Shown: positions 11,119-21,762 of the stretch, piece by piece | Position numbering within the stretch: the first letter of the stretch is position 1 | Layout of the letters: each line of letters opens with the position of its first letter | NCBI GenBank assembly: GCA_019828595.1 | Contig: JAHQRK010000015.1 | Coordinates: 1,860,001-1,924,000, forward strand | Reading direction: 5' to 3' | DNA length: 64,000 bases | From: Aphanomyces cochlioides | Taxonomy: Eukaryota; Oomycota; Saprolegniomycetes; Saprolegniales; Verrucalvaceae | Made by a program: the position numbers and the translations under genes | Notes under the pieces: model-generated | What the model was told of the DNA's origin: nothing | Databases searched by the model: none | The model's input: the letters and a program-made list of their open reading frames with translations, nothing else

Positions 11119-11448
11119 ATGGAAGACAAGAGTGCAGCAGTCACTTGGACGGCGGAGCTCGAGCTCCGTCTTATAGGAGCGTACAAAGATCAAGCGGCCA
11201 ACGCGAAACTTATCGCATCTGGTGGCAAGAACCTTCGAAAAGCTGGCTGGACTGCTGTTCTTGGTGCTTTCACTGGCACCTCAGTGACCTCGACTGCTCA
11301 ATTGCAGTCAAAGAGGAGACGTTTGAAAAATGGTTGGGCTGACTACAGCTTTTTGCAAAACCTATCAGGTTATGGGAGTGGCCTCAGCGACGAACGTTGG
11401 TCCGAGCTTGGAAATCTAAGAAGTCAACGTAGGACAAAGCTGGCTTGA
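11119..11448 (+). CDS. Myb/SANT-like protein of module A (copy 3)
   Basis: 109 aa, identical to the protein encoded at 9308-9637. The intact frame in every full copy could mean constraint, but copies this young would be open regardless. Confidence 0.55.
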   Translation: MEDKSAAVTWTAELELRLIGAYKDQAANAKLIASGGKNLRKAGWTAVLGAFTGTSVTSTAQLQSKRRRLKNGWADYSFLQNLSGYGSGLSDERWSELGNLRSQRRTKLA

Positions 11449-11563
11449 TAAATCGGGGTGTTGGCATCTTGCGATCGTCAGTGTCATCTTCAGTGGCCAT
11501 GGCAGCAGCCGCCGCTACCATAGAAGATGCTAGCAGGACAATGTCGTCGTCTTGCTCATCCAT
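11384..11563 (-). pseudogene. Possible transposase N-terminal remnant in module A (copy 3)
   Basis: Identical to the 59-codon frame at 9573-9752. Acidic start, Ala-rich centre, no catalytic residues. Confidence 0.3.
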
Positions 11564-11816
11564 CGGCTTGAATTGCTTGCGAAATATTGATCTCTATTTT
11601 GTAATACTTCGAATTATAATATTGTAAGGTTTCGTCATGGCTCGACATGGAGTTCATGGATGGAGGTATATTCCAAAAAACAGGATTCTGGCCAGAAACA
11701 TGATTCAGTTGATTCCAAATCGTGTTCTGACGAATGTTGATTCCATCGCCTAACCCCACTGGAATCCACTTTTGGGACTCAGAATCATGTGAATCCACTT
11801 CATTCCAAACACGCCC

Positions 11817-12719
11817 TAAGGATACATTTGGCAATTCTAGCTACCTGCTTCTCTATCGTGGACATGGAATATCTATGTCTATCCCAATGCCATGGCAACT
11901 ATCAGAGAATCCGAAAGAAAGCTGAAAAGTCAGATAAGTGTATCAAAAGTCTGTGGCGTCAACTGTCACACTTCCTTGACGCCCTCATAGAAGGTGTCTC
12001 TGTCGGTTTCTCGGGCGAATTTTCTTCCATTGTCGCAGTCCAGCAGGCTTGTGCCGTACCCTGCTTCTCTAATGTGGCGTGAAATGTGTGGTTTCCGCCG
12101 GGTTTCCTTGAGATACGAGCTCAAGCGGCGGACTAGCGACGTTTGACGTTGGGCGAAGCTGAACGGGGTGATTCAGCGACGACCGACGGACCAACCGTTC
12201 GGAAGATTCAAGGTAAAAACGATTGTGAGGTTAGAAAGGCTAGCTAGAGCTACATATGCAGTAAACTAAGGGGTTTTAATAGAAGAAGATGAAACGTGAT
12301 GGGAGGCGGGTTCGACGAGCGACATTACTAATCGGAGAACCGCCAATCAGAAAGAAGAAAGGGGTACCGGATTGTCGTCGGGCAAGATCCGAGTGTAAGG
12401 ACACCAATCCGAGTGACAGATAATCCGAGTGAGAAGGTATGAATCCAAGTCCGTCCAGGACTTCCCAATCGGACCAGGATTTCCATAGCACTAGACGGTA
12501 AGCTCGGCTTGGTCGAGGCAGTTGAACGGGAGTCGTAGATTAGCCAGTTGGCCGGACTTTAGACGACCAACCGTCATGTGACAGTTGACGCCACAGACTT
12601 TTGATACACTTATCTGACTTTTCAGCTTTCTTTCGGATTCTCTGATAGTTGCCATGACATTGGGATAGACATAGATATTCCATGTCCACGATAGAGAAGC
12701 AGGTAGCTAGAATTGCCAA
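11817..12719. repeat. Module B copy 3
   Basis: Same arms and core as the copy at 10006-10908. Left arm 11828-11970, right arm 12577-12719. The right arm again lacks the outermost atgtatcc and abuts the next module A. Confidence 0.8.
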
Positions 12720-12929
12720 GGGCGTGTTCGACCGAGAAACAGGATTCTGGGACGGAATCCACTTGGCCCGAATCGTGATTCTGGTTTGTGTGACTCTGGC
12801 CGGACTTTCAAAATTAACCTGAAGCATGCGTCGAACACGATTTTAGTATGCCCATCAAACTTCGATAAATACGTAGTTGAATTCAATTACTTCGATGTGC
12901 TGTTGAAATGACTGACTCTGAATTGTGGA

Positions 12930-13259
12930 ATGGAAGACAAGAGTGCAGCAGTCACTTGGACGGCGGAGCTCGAGCTCCGTCTTATAGGAGCGTACAAAGA
13001 TCAAGCGGCCAACGCGAAACTTATCGCATCTGGTGGCAAGAACCTTCGAAAAGCTGGCTGGACTGCTGTTCTTGGTGCTTTCACTGGCACCTCAGTGACC
13101 TCGACTGCTCAATTGCAGTCAAAGAGGAGACGTTTGAAAAATGGTTGGGCTGACTACAGCTTTTTGCAAAACCTATCAGGTTATGGGAGTGGCCTCAGCG
13201 ACGAACGTTGGTCCGAGCTTGGAAATCTAAGAAGTCAACGTAGGACAAAGCTGGCTTGA
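12930..13259 (+). CDS. Myb/SANT-like protein of module A (copy 4)
   Basis: 109 aa, same sequence as the proteins at 9308 and 11119. Confidence 0.55.
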   Translation: MEDKSAAVTWTAELELRLIGAYKDQAANAKLIASGGKNLRKAGWTAVLGAFTGTSVTSTAQLQSKRRRLKNGWADYSFLQNLSGYGSGLSDERWSELGNLRSQRRTKLA

Positions 13260-13374
13260 TAAATCGGGGTGTTGGCATCTTGCGATCGTCAGTGTCATCT
13301 TCAGTGGCCATGGCAGCAGCCGCCGCTACCATAGAAGATGCTAGCAGGACAATGTCGTCGTCTTGCACATCCAT
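13195..13374 (-). pseudogene. Possible transposase N-terminal remnant in module A (copy 4)
   Basis: As at 9573-9752 with one residue changed (MDVQDDD start). Confidence 0.3.
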
Positions 13375-13627
13375 CGGCTTGAATTGCTTGCGAAATATTG
13401 ATCTCTATTTTGTAATACTTCGAATTATAATATTGTAAGGTTTCGTCATGGCTCGACATGGAGTTCATGGATGGAGGTATATTCCAAAAAACAGGATTCT
13501 GGCCAGAAACATGATTCAGTTGATTCCAAATCGTGTTCTGACGAATGTTGATTCCATCGCCTAACCCCACTGGAATCCACTTTTGGGACTCAGAATCATG
13601 TGAATCCACTTCATTCCAAACACGCCC

Positions 13628-14540
13628 TAAGGATACATTTGGCAATTCTAGCTACCTGCTTCTCTATCGTGGACATGGAATATCTATGTCTATCCCAATG
13701 CCATGGCAACTATCAGAGAATCCGAAAGAAAGCTGAAAAGTCAGATAAGTGTATCAAAAGTCTGTGGCGTCAACTGTCACACTTCCTTGACGCCCTCATA
13801 GAAGGTGTCTCTGTCGGTTTCTCGGGCGAATTTTCTTCCATTGTCGCAGTCCAGCAGGCTTGTGCCGTACCCTGCTTCTCTAATGTGGCGTGAAATGTGT
13901 GGTTTCCGCCGGGTTTCCTTGAGATACGAGCTCAAGCGGCGGACTAGCGACGTTTGACGTTGGGCGAAGCTGAACGGGGTGATTCAGCGACGACCGACGG
14001 ACCAACCGTTCGGAAGATTCAAGGTAAAAACGATTGTGAGGTTAGAAAGGCTCGCTAGAGCTACATATGCAGTAAACTAAGGGGTTTTAATAGAAGAAGA
14101 TGAAACGTGATGGGAGGCGGGTTCGACGAGCGACATTACTAATCGGAGAACCGCCAATCAGAAAGAAGAAATGGGTACCGGATTGTCGTCGGGCAAGATC
14201 CGAGTGTAAGGACACCAATCCGAGTGACAGATAATCCGAGTGAGAAGGTATGAATCCAAGTCCGTCCAGGACTTCCCAATCGGACCAGGATTTCCATAGC
14301 ACTAGACGGTAAGCTCGGCTTGGTCGAGGCAGTTGAACGGGAGTCGTAGATTAGCCAGTTGGCCGGACTTTAGACGACCAACCGTCATGTGACAGTTGAC
14401 GCCACAGACTTTTGATACACTTATCTGACTTTTCAGCTTTCTTTCGGATTCTCTGATAGTTGCCATGACATTGGGATAGACATAGATATTCCATGTCCAC
14501 GATAGAGAAGCAGGTAGCTAGAATTGCCAAATGTATCCGA
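13628..14540. repeat. Module B copy 4, with complete right end
   Basis: Only this copy keeps the full outer end of the right arm. It finishes gctagaattgccaaatgtatcc, the exact inverse of the left outer end ggatacatttggcaattctagc. The complete inverted arm is therefore about 151 bp, and the other copies lost the outer 8-10 bases where module A adjoins. Left arm 13639-13781, right arm from about 14388. Flanks show no clear target duplication (cgccctaa against gaaactga). Confidence 0.8.
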
Positions 14541-15258
14541 AACTGATCTTCCGTTGGTCTGCCTCTTCATCAAGGCACGGCATCAACGCCTTCAAGTCTG
14601 GTGAACACAGTGTTGAGAATAGTTAAAAAATAGCTGGGTTGGCAAATTTTGTGGAGAATTCAATAGAATCGTTTTACTGTTGGTGATCTTGCTCTACTTT
14701 TGATCGGCTTGAGGGTGAAGGGGCAATGCTGGAGTCCTCACCTGGCTTCCCTTATCCCAACAATTGGATGGGACTTGAGTCCAAGTTGCTCGAAATCAAG
14801 GTATTCGCTCGTCGTGTGGTCATCTTCCACCAGCAAGACACGTTGGATCACCGTCGTCATCAATAGAAAGAGAATTGGAAGTCACTATGTTCATAATCGC
14901 AACCCAAGCCTATCTCACCATGTCGATGCCCTCCATAAGTTGACTGAGGAGCAGGGGGAGTGAGAGACGCATTTTCTCGAGTGAATGACTCCAAATTCCA
15001 ACGTTATCATACGTAAATTTCGACCCTGAAAGTTCAGCTATCTCATTTTATTCTCAATATCCTCATGAAATTTGCATACGATGTTCAGTGATGAGCTCCC
15101 AACAAAGAGAAAATTGGTCGCCTGGTGAACATTATTATCTGAGAGCGACTCAGTCGATCATCTAGAACAATTCGAGTTCTAGTAGGGAGTAAAGATGGTA
15201 ATGTTGAATGTATTATCTTGTGTTTCAATGCAATAGCTTGAATCTGCAACTTGTTATC
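14541..15258. other. Intergenic, possible decayed coding fragments
   Basis: No intact gene. A short plus-strand stretch at about 14730-14870 reads like protein (PYPNNWMGLESKLLEIKVF) before a stop, and another frame continues weakly to 14960. These may be remnants of an unidentified gene. The rest is A+T-rich without repeats that I could see. Confidence 0.35.
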
Positions 15259-16187
15259 TCACTTCTTGTTCAAGACACGAACAACGACATCATTTGTCCA
15301 ACCCCACAGACGCTCGATCTCCTCGGGGTCACGCGACAACGACTCCGCTTTGTCCAGCTTTCCAACGGGAGTAAAATATTGTCCTTGACATTCGTTCTTC
15401 TCAATGTCTGGACTCGTCGCCACGTACAACTGGGTTAGCACTCCATTTTCGGTCTTCGCACCAAACAAGGCACAGATTAGCTTGAACACAGCAGCCGCGA
15501 GCGGTCTCAAAATCCACGGCACTTGAGGGAGTGCGATATTGCCTTTCGTCCCTTCTGTAGCCACGATGCCAGGGTGGATCGAGTTAAGGTACACTTTGGA
15601 CGATCCGATCTGCTGGATCAAACCATGGCCCATCATGATATTGGCTAGTTTCGAGACACTGTATGCTGCCAAGCTGCTGTACTTGTCATCTCCAGGGAGT
15701 TCGAGATCGAGTGTTTTGGCCGTACCATGAGCGCCACTCGAGACAATCACGACGCGAGATGGAGCAGATCGGACTAGCACTGGGAGTAACTTGGTGGCCA
15801 AGAAATGGTGAGCGACGTGGTTGACGAACAAGGTCGACTCGACACCATGGATTTGGCGGTACGGCGCAAAAGCGACCCCTGCATTGAGAAGGAGAATGTG
15901 CAGGGGCAGATTGCGAGCCAGGAACGCATCGGCAAATACTTCGATGCTGGCGAGGTCGGCGTTGTCCGCAATCGCATATTCCACATTGGACTGGCTGCAG
16001 GTGGGAGCGTCTGCTTGAGTCTTGCAATCGTTTCTTCACCGCGGGCTTTATTTCGTGCCGTGAAGATGATGTGGCATCCCTTGCGAGCGAGTTCGAGGAC
16101 GCTTTCAAAGCCGAGGCCAGCAGTGCCTCCCGTCACAATAGCAACATGACCAGTTTGGTCGGGGATGTCAGCAGTCGAGAATGTCAT
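15259..16187 (-). pseudogene. Short-chain dehydrogenase/reductase (SDR), one frameshift
   Basis: An NAD(P)H-dependent oxidoreductase of the classical SDR family, probably cytosolic or membrane-associated, with unknown substrate. The ATG at 16187 opens MTFSTADIPDQTG and the Rossmann motif VTGGTAGLG. The second frame, after a one-base change near 15990, holds LLLNAG, the catalytic Ser region VVIVSSGAHG, the YxxxK motif AYSVSKLAN, and an intact C-terminus ending at 15259. Without the indel the length would be about 310 aa, normal for retinol-dehydrogenase-like SDRs. It is a paralogue of the SDR genes in the palindrome at 33541-36036. The frameshift may be real decay or a base-calling error. Confidence 0.85.
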
Positions 16188-16293
16188 GATGATGTTGAGA
16201 GAGAGAGAGTAAATGGGATTGAGTGCATTTCAAGTCTACTTGGATGATGTCAATGACATGATGAATAAACGTTTTGTTGATGCCAAAGCTGAG

Positions 16294-16519
16294 TGATGTG
16301 TCTTGGGGATTAACCTTGAGACAACAGCGGCTTTGATGGCGCTTAACGTCGATTCAAAGCAAATAGAACACTGAAATTATCTCGGTTACACTTTCTAGGG
16401 TCGAAGAGAACACTGTTATTGTTCTAACGTTCGATAAGTACACGCAATATGCATAAGCTATGCCGTTTGATTCTTTTGACAGCATAGCCATCGCCACGAT
16501 GAGCTAGGCCGACACATCA
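16294..16519 (-). repeat. RE-B 3' LTR
   Basis: 226 bp, matching 21537-21762 at every position compared by eye. The termini are perfect inverses (TGATGTGTC/GACACATCA). The pol reading frame ends at 16504, inside this LTR. Confidence 0.93.
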
Positions 16520-16836
16520 CTGCCCCCAAAGCGGCATACTTTCGGACTCTTTTTATTCTTAGAGCGCACAGGGACATCAGATTGTGGTGACATGGAGCGG
16601 ACGATAGCTTGGACCCGTTTAACGTTGGAATTCCCGGCAGCGTTGGTCTTGAGGAACTTTTGAACTAGGGCTGGAACATCCTCCAACAAATTTTGGACAG
16701 GCTCCCAAGTGTTTTCGAGATCGTCGAGGCCGAACCACTTAACGAGGGTAACCCAAGTCTTTTTCTCTCGATCGAATTTGCAGTCCAGAAGACGTTCGAC
16801 AAGATGACCACCTTCCACATAAGCCACATGGTCCAA
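16504..16836 (-). pseudogene. RE-B chromodomain (C-terminus of integrase)
   Basis: The frame carries a chromodomain: YVEGGHLVERLLDCKFD, then TWVTLVKWFGLDDLENTWEP, i.e. the aromatic cage pattern with Tyr/Trp and the ENTWEP signature, at about 16680-16830. In chromoviruses this domain follows integrase and steers insertion toward marked heterochromatin. It is out of frame with the integrase by one base near 16836, in an A/T run. The tail is basic (Lys/Arg-rich) and ends in the LTR. Confidence 0.88.
16520..16530 (-). other. RE-B polypurine tract
   Basis: On the minus strand, tttgggggcag lies directly before the 3' LTR start TGATG. This is the expected place for the plus-strand primer of reverse transcription. 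Confidence 0.7.
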
Positions 16837-17950
16837 TAAATAAATCCTGTGTAATATTCAGATCCGCAGTAGCAAAGTGTTTAAGGCGCGAAATATGATG
16901 CAATGTCACTGAACCATCACGTAAATCCTCGACGTAATAGAGCCAATCAGCCATAGTATCGACGACCCTACGAGGACCCAGCCACTGGACTTGCAACTTA
17001 TTTGCAAATGTTTGGAGGATCTTGCCAACGAGAACGTAGTCTCCAATCGATAAACGTAATTGTTGAACCCGTTTGCTATCGTTGTGTCGTCGTCGTTGAC
17101 GAGCACGAAGAGTTTTTGCTCGATTCGCTAAGTCACGGTGAAGGTTGTCCCGAGCAGCGGCAAGCTCAGCGAGGCAGGTCTCACGCAACTTGAGAAGTTG
17201 GGACTCATCAATCTCATGAATATCATTATTGGAAATGACAGCCGTCAGGGCGTTGCTTGATGGTAACTGAGTCATTGCCGTTATGGGTGCTAAACCACCT
17301 AACTTTTCACAAGGTGTGTGATTGAGGGCGTGTTGCACAACAGGAATTAGTGAAGGCCATTGCTGTTGGGGTACCTTAAGCTCGAGCAGTAGAGTCTTAA
17401 ATGTTTTGTTAATGGAGCGCATCATCACCTCGACCGTTCCATTGATCCATGGGCAATGAGCTGGTGTAAAGCGATGACCATTGCCATAGAGTCTTTGGAG
17501 CTCATCAATCAATTCATTTTTATAGTGTGGACCTTGATCCGAGACCCATGTGTGTACAATGCCGAACAATGCAAACCATTGCTGCATAGCTGACGCAGCA
17601 TCCGATGCTTTACAGGTCGGGTGGTAGGTTAATTGACACATTCTGGACGCATCGTCTACAATGACATGTATATATCCACCAGGCATAGCTAAAAAATCGC
17701 AATGCAGCAAAGTGTTTGGAGTAGTTGCATGAAGGACTTCATCTAGAGGTCGTGGCACTCTGCATGAACCAATAGACATGCATTGTAAACAATTTCGGAC
17801 GAAGAGCTCAACGTCCTCGCCTATTCCACGCCATGTAAACTTTTCCAACAGTAAGTGCTTGGTTGCCACAATTCCTCGATGACCCATTGCTCCGGCATGG
17901 GCAATACTAATAAAGTCAGCTGTACATCGAGAGCTAATGGCGGGATCCAT
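16739..17950 (-). pseudogene. RE-B integrase
   Basis: A DDE integrase. The zinc-binding part holds HAGAMGHRG and CLQCMS. The core holds the first Asp in LLHCDFLAMPGG, the second in WVSDQGPHYKN and the Glu in NGTVEVMMRSIN, with the usual 35-residue spacing between the last two. A C-terminal module (YVLVGKILQ, VQWLGPRRV) follows. It joins the RT-RNase H frame through a frameshift near 17950 and the chromodomain through another near 16836. Confidence 0.88.
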
Positions 17951-20382
17951 ATAAGACCGTCTATCCGGGCCACATGATCTGTGGGATTCACTGCCACGTT
18001 TGCTTTACCTTTGGCATAGTCGTCTGGATGAAGCAATTGCTCAGCTCGAATGGTCTCTAGTGTTGGCCAGTCAAAGTTCTTTGACAAGGGGGAGTGCCTG
18101 GGTAGAGGTAGCGTAACTAAACGCCGAAGTTGTGGTGTAAAGGCTTTGTCATTTAATTCCGACATATCGGACCAGACAACAGCATCGGTGGGCCTAGAGC
18201 CACCATTTCCCCAACGGGATAAGAGATCACCCCATACGTTGTCCTCGCCAGGGATATGCTCGATTTTATAGCGAAAAGCGCTCAAAGCCACAGCCCATCG
18301 AGCTAGTTTATCGGCCACATAACGAGGTGTGTGTGGTGCTGGGTCTGGCGAAAACACAAACCTCAAGTTGCGATGGTCCGTAAAAATAATGAAGCCGTTT
18401 GGTCGCTGCAGGAGGTAATCCAGTCGTTTGCACGCTGTGACAATAGCATAGCCTTCCTTCTCTATCGTACTCCATCGCAAAGACGCCTTTTTGAACGTCC
18501 CGCTAAGAAAAGCCAAAGGCTCATGCCGTTGGTCCGAGATAGCGAGGTTCTCATCATCAGGGGGTATTTGCGTCACCACTGCCCCCCAAAATTCGTCACT
18601 AGCGTCAGTAAATAAACAAACAGTTTTGGAAGGGTCAGGATGTGCTAATGTTACAATTGAGCGCAATGCCTCTTTACAATCCAAAAATGCCTGGTCATGA
18701 AGTGGCAGCCAGCCAAATTCCTTAAGCATATAACGAACAAGGCGAGTCTTTTTACGACTTCCAGCGGTGGAGCAAACTGTTTCGAGAAGCTGTTGAAGAG
18801 GTGCGACAAGCTTATTAAACTGTGGCAACGATTGTCGCATCCAATTTAAAGCACAGAGAAACTGCTGCAATTGCTGTCCATTTTCTGGGGGTTCCAATTC
18901 GATGAGACCATTAATGCGTTTAGGATCATGTGCAATCCCCTCTGAGCTAATGTGCTTGCCGCACCAAATAACTTCCTGAGTGAAAAAATCACATTTCGAT
19001 GGATTCAATTTGAGACCATACTTCACGCATTGCTGCAGTAAAAAGCGGAGTAATGACAAAAGTTCCTCCTCTGAGGTAGTACTCCCAATAACATCATCAA
19101 GCCATGCTTCGAGACCTTTACCATACATTTCACCGTAAATTGTTTGAGCACAGAACTGACAATACGCCACAGAATCACTATGCCCCAGCAATACACGATT
19201 GCTAGACTTCATATCGTCGATACCCATGATTGTAAATATTTCCTGACTAGATGAATGCAAAGGGAGTTGCCAGAACCCTTTGAACCAGTCACAGACAAAA
19301 AAGAACTTCTTGCCCTGTAATCTGGACATCACAACTTCCAAAACGGGCATAGGCCATTGCATGGGCTCCGTAATGGCATTGATCGCACGCATATCAACAG
19401 TCATTCTTAATTCACCATTCTTTTTGGGAACCACACGCGGTGGCGAGGCCCAACGAGATCGATTATTCTGGTAAACTAGGCCAAATTTTTCGAGGGCACC
19501 CAAATGTTCTCTCAAATACGACATATGAAGTGGCGAATATCGTCGGGTTTTACACTTTATGGGCTTAGAGCCATCCACAAGTCGAACTTGCAAGGGCTCG
19601 ACCATGACAGGAGGATCATTACAGAAATCAATTCGAAAAACGTCAAGAAATTCATCAAGGAGTCCCTGTAACATAACTGCACCAGAATCAGATCCTGAAT
19701 CAATTAATGTGGTAATTTTTCCAGCCGATGGGACATTTGGGACTCGAGCAAAACAACGTCCTTGCCGTGGAACAGAACCACACAAAGATTTTTGCTGGAT
19801 TTTTGGTTTCATTTTTGCAGCTGCCTTGAGCTCAGCTCTTTTGCGTTTGGAGATATCCTCCTTTTCAGATTCCGAAGTAGTTGGGCACACGATTATGTTG
19901 TGAGAGCCTTTGCATGACCAGCACACAGGTAGTTTGTGTTTGGCCTGGGTTGTGAGGGTATCCGAGGTATCGTTAGTATCCCTCTTCGATTTAAGTTTCT
20001 TTGCAGCCTTCTTTTCAGCGAGCATTGAATTCGAATTTGACTCATGTTTTGTAGGCGTCGACGAAATGCTGTGACTTGCCACACGCAAAAACTTCATCTG
20101 ATGCCTGAGTTCGATACGAACAAAATTGAAGAATTGTTCAATCGAGTTGCGCAAATACTTCTTGTCGTACTCAATTTGATGTCTAATATAATCGCGAAAA
20201 CCAACTGGTCTGATACCCTCAAGAAGCGCAGTAATCGCAGTTTTAGGGTGTCGAAAATCAAAATCCTGCATGTTGTGCTTCTGCAGTAATTTCCAATAAT
20301 CATGCATCCATTTGTCCATTCTACGTTCGGCGTCCATTTCCTTGTCAGACATGACAACCTTTTGCTTTATCAATACCGTCAT
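17821..20382 (-). pseudogene. RE-B Gag C-terminus, protease, RT and RNase H
   Basis: 853 codons. Order: Gag-like helices; a CCHC knuckle variant with one residue fewer before the His (CWSCKGSHNIIVC, about 19885-19925); the protease triad TTLIDSGSDSG; RT with RWASPPRVVPKKNGELRMTV and the active site AWLDDVIGST at about 19085-19110; and RNase H with CLFTDASDEFWGAV and FIIFTDHRNLRFV. The residue before LDD is Trp rather than the usual Tyr or Phe. The same frame extends upstream of the ATG at 20382 into Gag-like sequence to about 20590. The true start is therefore in Gag and the ATG is probably not used. Confidence 0.88.
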
Positions 20383-20414
20383 ATCTCGATATTGGTCGCC
20401 TTTGTAGTCAAGAC

Positions 20415-21480
20415 TTACTTGGAAGAAGTGTAGCCACTCATGCGATGAAATTGCTTCGATCGGCTTTTGAATAAGAGATTTGGCACAATACTCTTTTGTG
20501 ACACCATCAATGCAATGTTCAATAGCTCGTATCTGAATTGCCGACTCGGCATAATTTGCTGTGACCCAAATGGCGAAGCGGATTGACCAGGAGGTACAGG
20601 CATATTTCCTGGTTGTTGAGTGAATTGAACATTCGAAGTTTGCTCAGTATTAATATTGCCCTCAGGCGGATTTGCATTTGAGCAAGGCGGAGCTTGATTT
20701 TGTTCTACATGGTCGTTCTGGACTGTATCATTTACGATCACAGGCTCTGTAGAAGGAGGATTCTCGCTTCGAAGCAAAGAATCTCTCTCTTTTTTTACCA
20801 TATCAAGCTCAGCAGCCATTTGAGATAATCGAGCGTTTAGTTCATTCTCCATATTTGTACGCATTTGATTGATTCCATTGTGCATTTGGGCTGCATAATT
20901 AGCCTGACCAATTTCAGAATGACGTATTTGCTCTTCATACATTCGTTGCTCATGCTGACGCTGCGTATCTAATTGTTGTAATTGTTGTTGCATCATCAAC
21001 AAATTTTGTTGGGCTGCAGCGATTTCAAAGTTCCTTCGTTGAATTTCACCATTATATTCCCAATGGAGATTTGCTTGATGCTGCTGGGTGGCGGCAACAA
21101 AGTTAGGGTCCATGTTGTAATGATGATGCACCACCTGGTTCAGTGAATGATTAGCCTCGTGAACTAGTTTAAAAAGCGACGGGCCGTTGTTTACACGATG
21201 ATTGTACATATTTTGCGCATAGGGGGGGCCGCATAATGAGCCTGATTGGAATTCATTTGAAATCCTTGACTAGAGTTCTGTCCATGGAATTGAGGATAGG
21301 ATATGCCAGCCGGCGCATGGTAGCTCGCAGGGCTCATTCCATTGCTATTGCTTCGGTTGGACAATTGGGGGTGACCGGCTATATTTACTGGGCTCGCAGT
21401 GCCGGCCGCGAGATTTGGATCCGAAGGATAATTGTAAAAACCAGTGGCAGTGTAGCATCGGAAAGAGCTACGTCACTATG
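20415..21480 (-). pseudogene. RE-B Gag N-terminal half, frameshifted
   Basis: Two frames. The 5' part (about 21470-21220) is Asn/Pro/Gln/Ser-rich. It meets the main frame (21209-20590) at a run of seven C residues near 21233. The main frame is a Gln-rich helical segment (AAQQNLLMMQQQLQQL) with coiled-coil character. Near 20590 the coding sense moves to the pol frame, where the capsid-like part continues. Both slips could be indels. No CCHC motif lies in this part. Confidence 0.6.
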
Positions 21481-21536
21481 ATTCTCCATGTTTGAGTTGT
21501 GAGTGTTCGCACTGTATGACGAACTAATAATATTAT

Positions 21537-21762
21537 TGATGTGTCTTGGGGATTAACCTTGAGACAACAGCGGCTTTGATGGCGCTTAACGTCGATTCAA
21601 AGCAAATAGAACACTGAAATTATCTCGGTTACACTTTCTAGGGTCGAAGAGAACACTGTTATTGTTCTAACGTTCGATAAGTACACGCAATATGCATAAG
21701 CTATGCCGTTTGATTCTTTTGACAGCATAGCCATCGCCACGATGAGCTAGGCCGACACATCA
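21537..21762 (-). repeat. RE-B 5' LTR
   Basis: 226 bp, matching 16294-16519. It is followed on the right by ctgaa, matching the left flank ctgag in four of five bases. The sequence on the inner side of this LTR has no obvious tRNA 3'-end complement, so I did not assign a primer-binding site. Confidence 0.92.

Larger units (their letters stand above)
10909..11816 (+). mobile_element. Module A copy 3: PIF/Harbinger-like deletion derivative
   Basis: Same structure as the copy at 9098-10005 at a spacing of 1811 bp, with no difference noticed by eye. Same terminal words and the same pair of ORFs. Confidence 0.6.
12720..13627 (+). mobile_element. Module A copy 4: PIF/Harbinger-like deletion derivative
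   Basis: Full-length copy. One base differs near 13366 (cttgcacatcc in place of cttgctcatcc), which changes one residue of the minus-strand remnant and opens a longer minus-strand frame at 13301-13645. Otherwise as the other full copies. Confidence 0.6.
7951..14540. repeat. Tandem array, 3.6 copies of a 1.81-kb composite unit
   Basis: Landmarks recur at 8169, 9978, 11789 and 13600, giving spacings of 1809, 1811 and 1811 bp. Each unit consists of module A (908 bp) followed by module B (903 bp). The array opens inside module A at 7951, fused to RE-A, and closes after a fourth module B at 14540. Copies differ only by a few substitutions: a site near 8612 (cgct in copies 1 and 4, agct in copies 2 and 3), a small length difference near 8850, and single changes in copy 4 near 13366 and 14172. 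That points to very recent amplification or homogenisation. Confidence 0.93.
16294..21762 (-). mobile_element. RE-B: complete Ty3/gypsy element with chromodomain (chromovirus-like)
   Basis: 5469 bp between two 226-bp LTRs that look identical by eye. LTRs begin TGATGTGTC and end GACACATCA. Flanks are ctgag on the left and ctgaa on the right, a target duplication with one mismatch. On the minus strand the order is Gag, CCHC knuckle, protease, RT, RNase H, integrase, chromodomain. A G-rich polypurine tract adjoins the left LTR. Identical LTRs indicate a recent insertion, yet the coding region has about five frameshifts. Confidence 0.93.

Noticed and set aside
7951..14540. CRISPR-like or short-repeat array
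   Set aside because: Repeat unit is 1.81 kb with near-identical whole units; there are no short repeats with variable spacers, and the host is eukaryotic.
15259..16187. SDR frame break explained by an intron
   Set aside because: The two frames meet with a one-base offset and no GT-AG pair removes it; the paralogues have contiguous sequence there.
20415..21233. Programmed frameshift in RE-B Gag at the seven-C run
   Set aside because: Possible in principle, but the slip is within Gag rather than at a gag-pol border, and several other slips in the element have no slippery site; indel is simpler.
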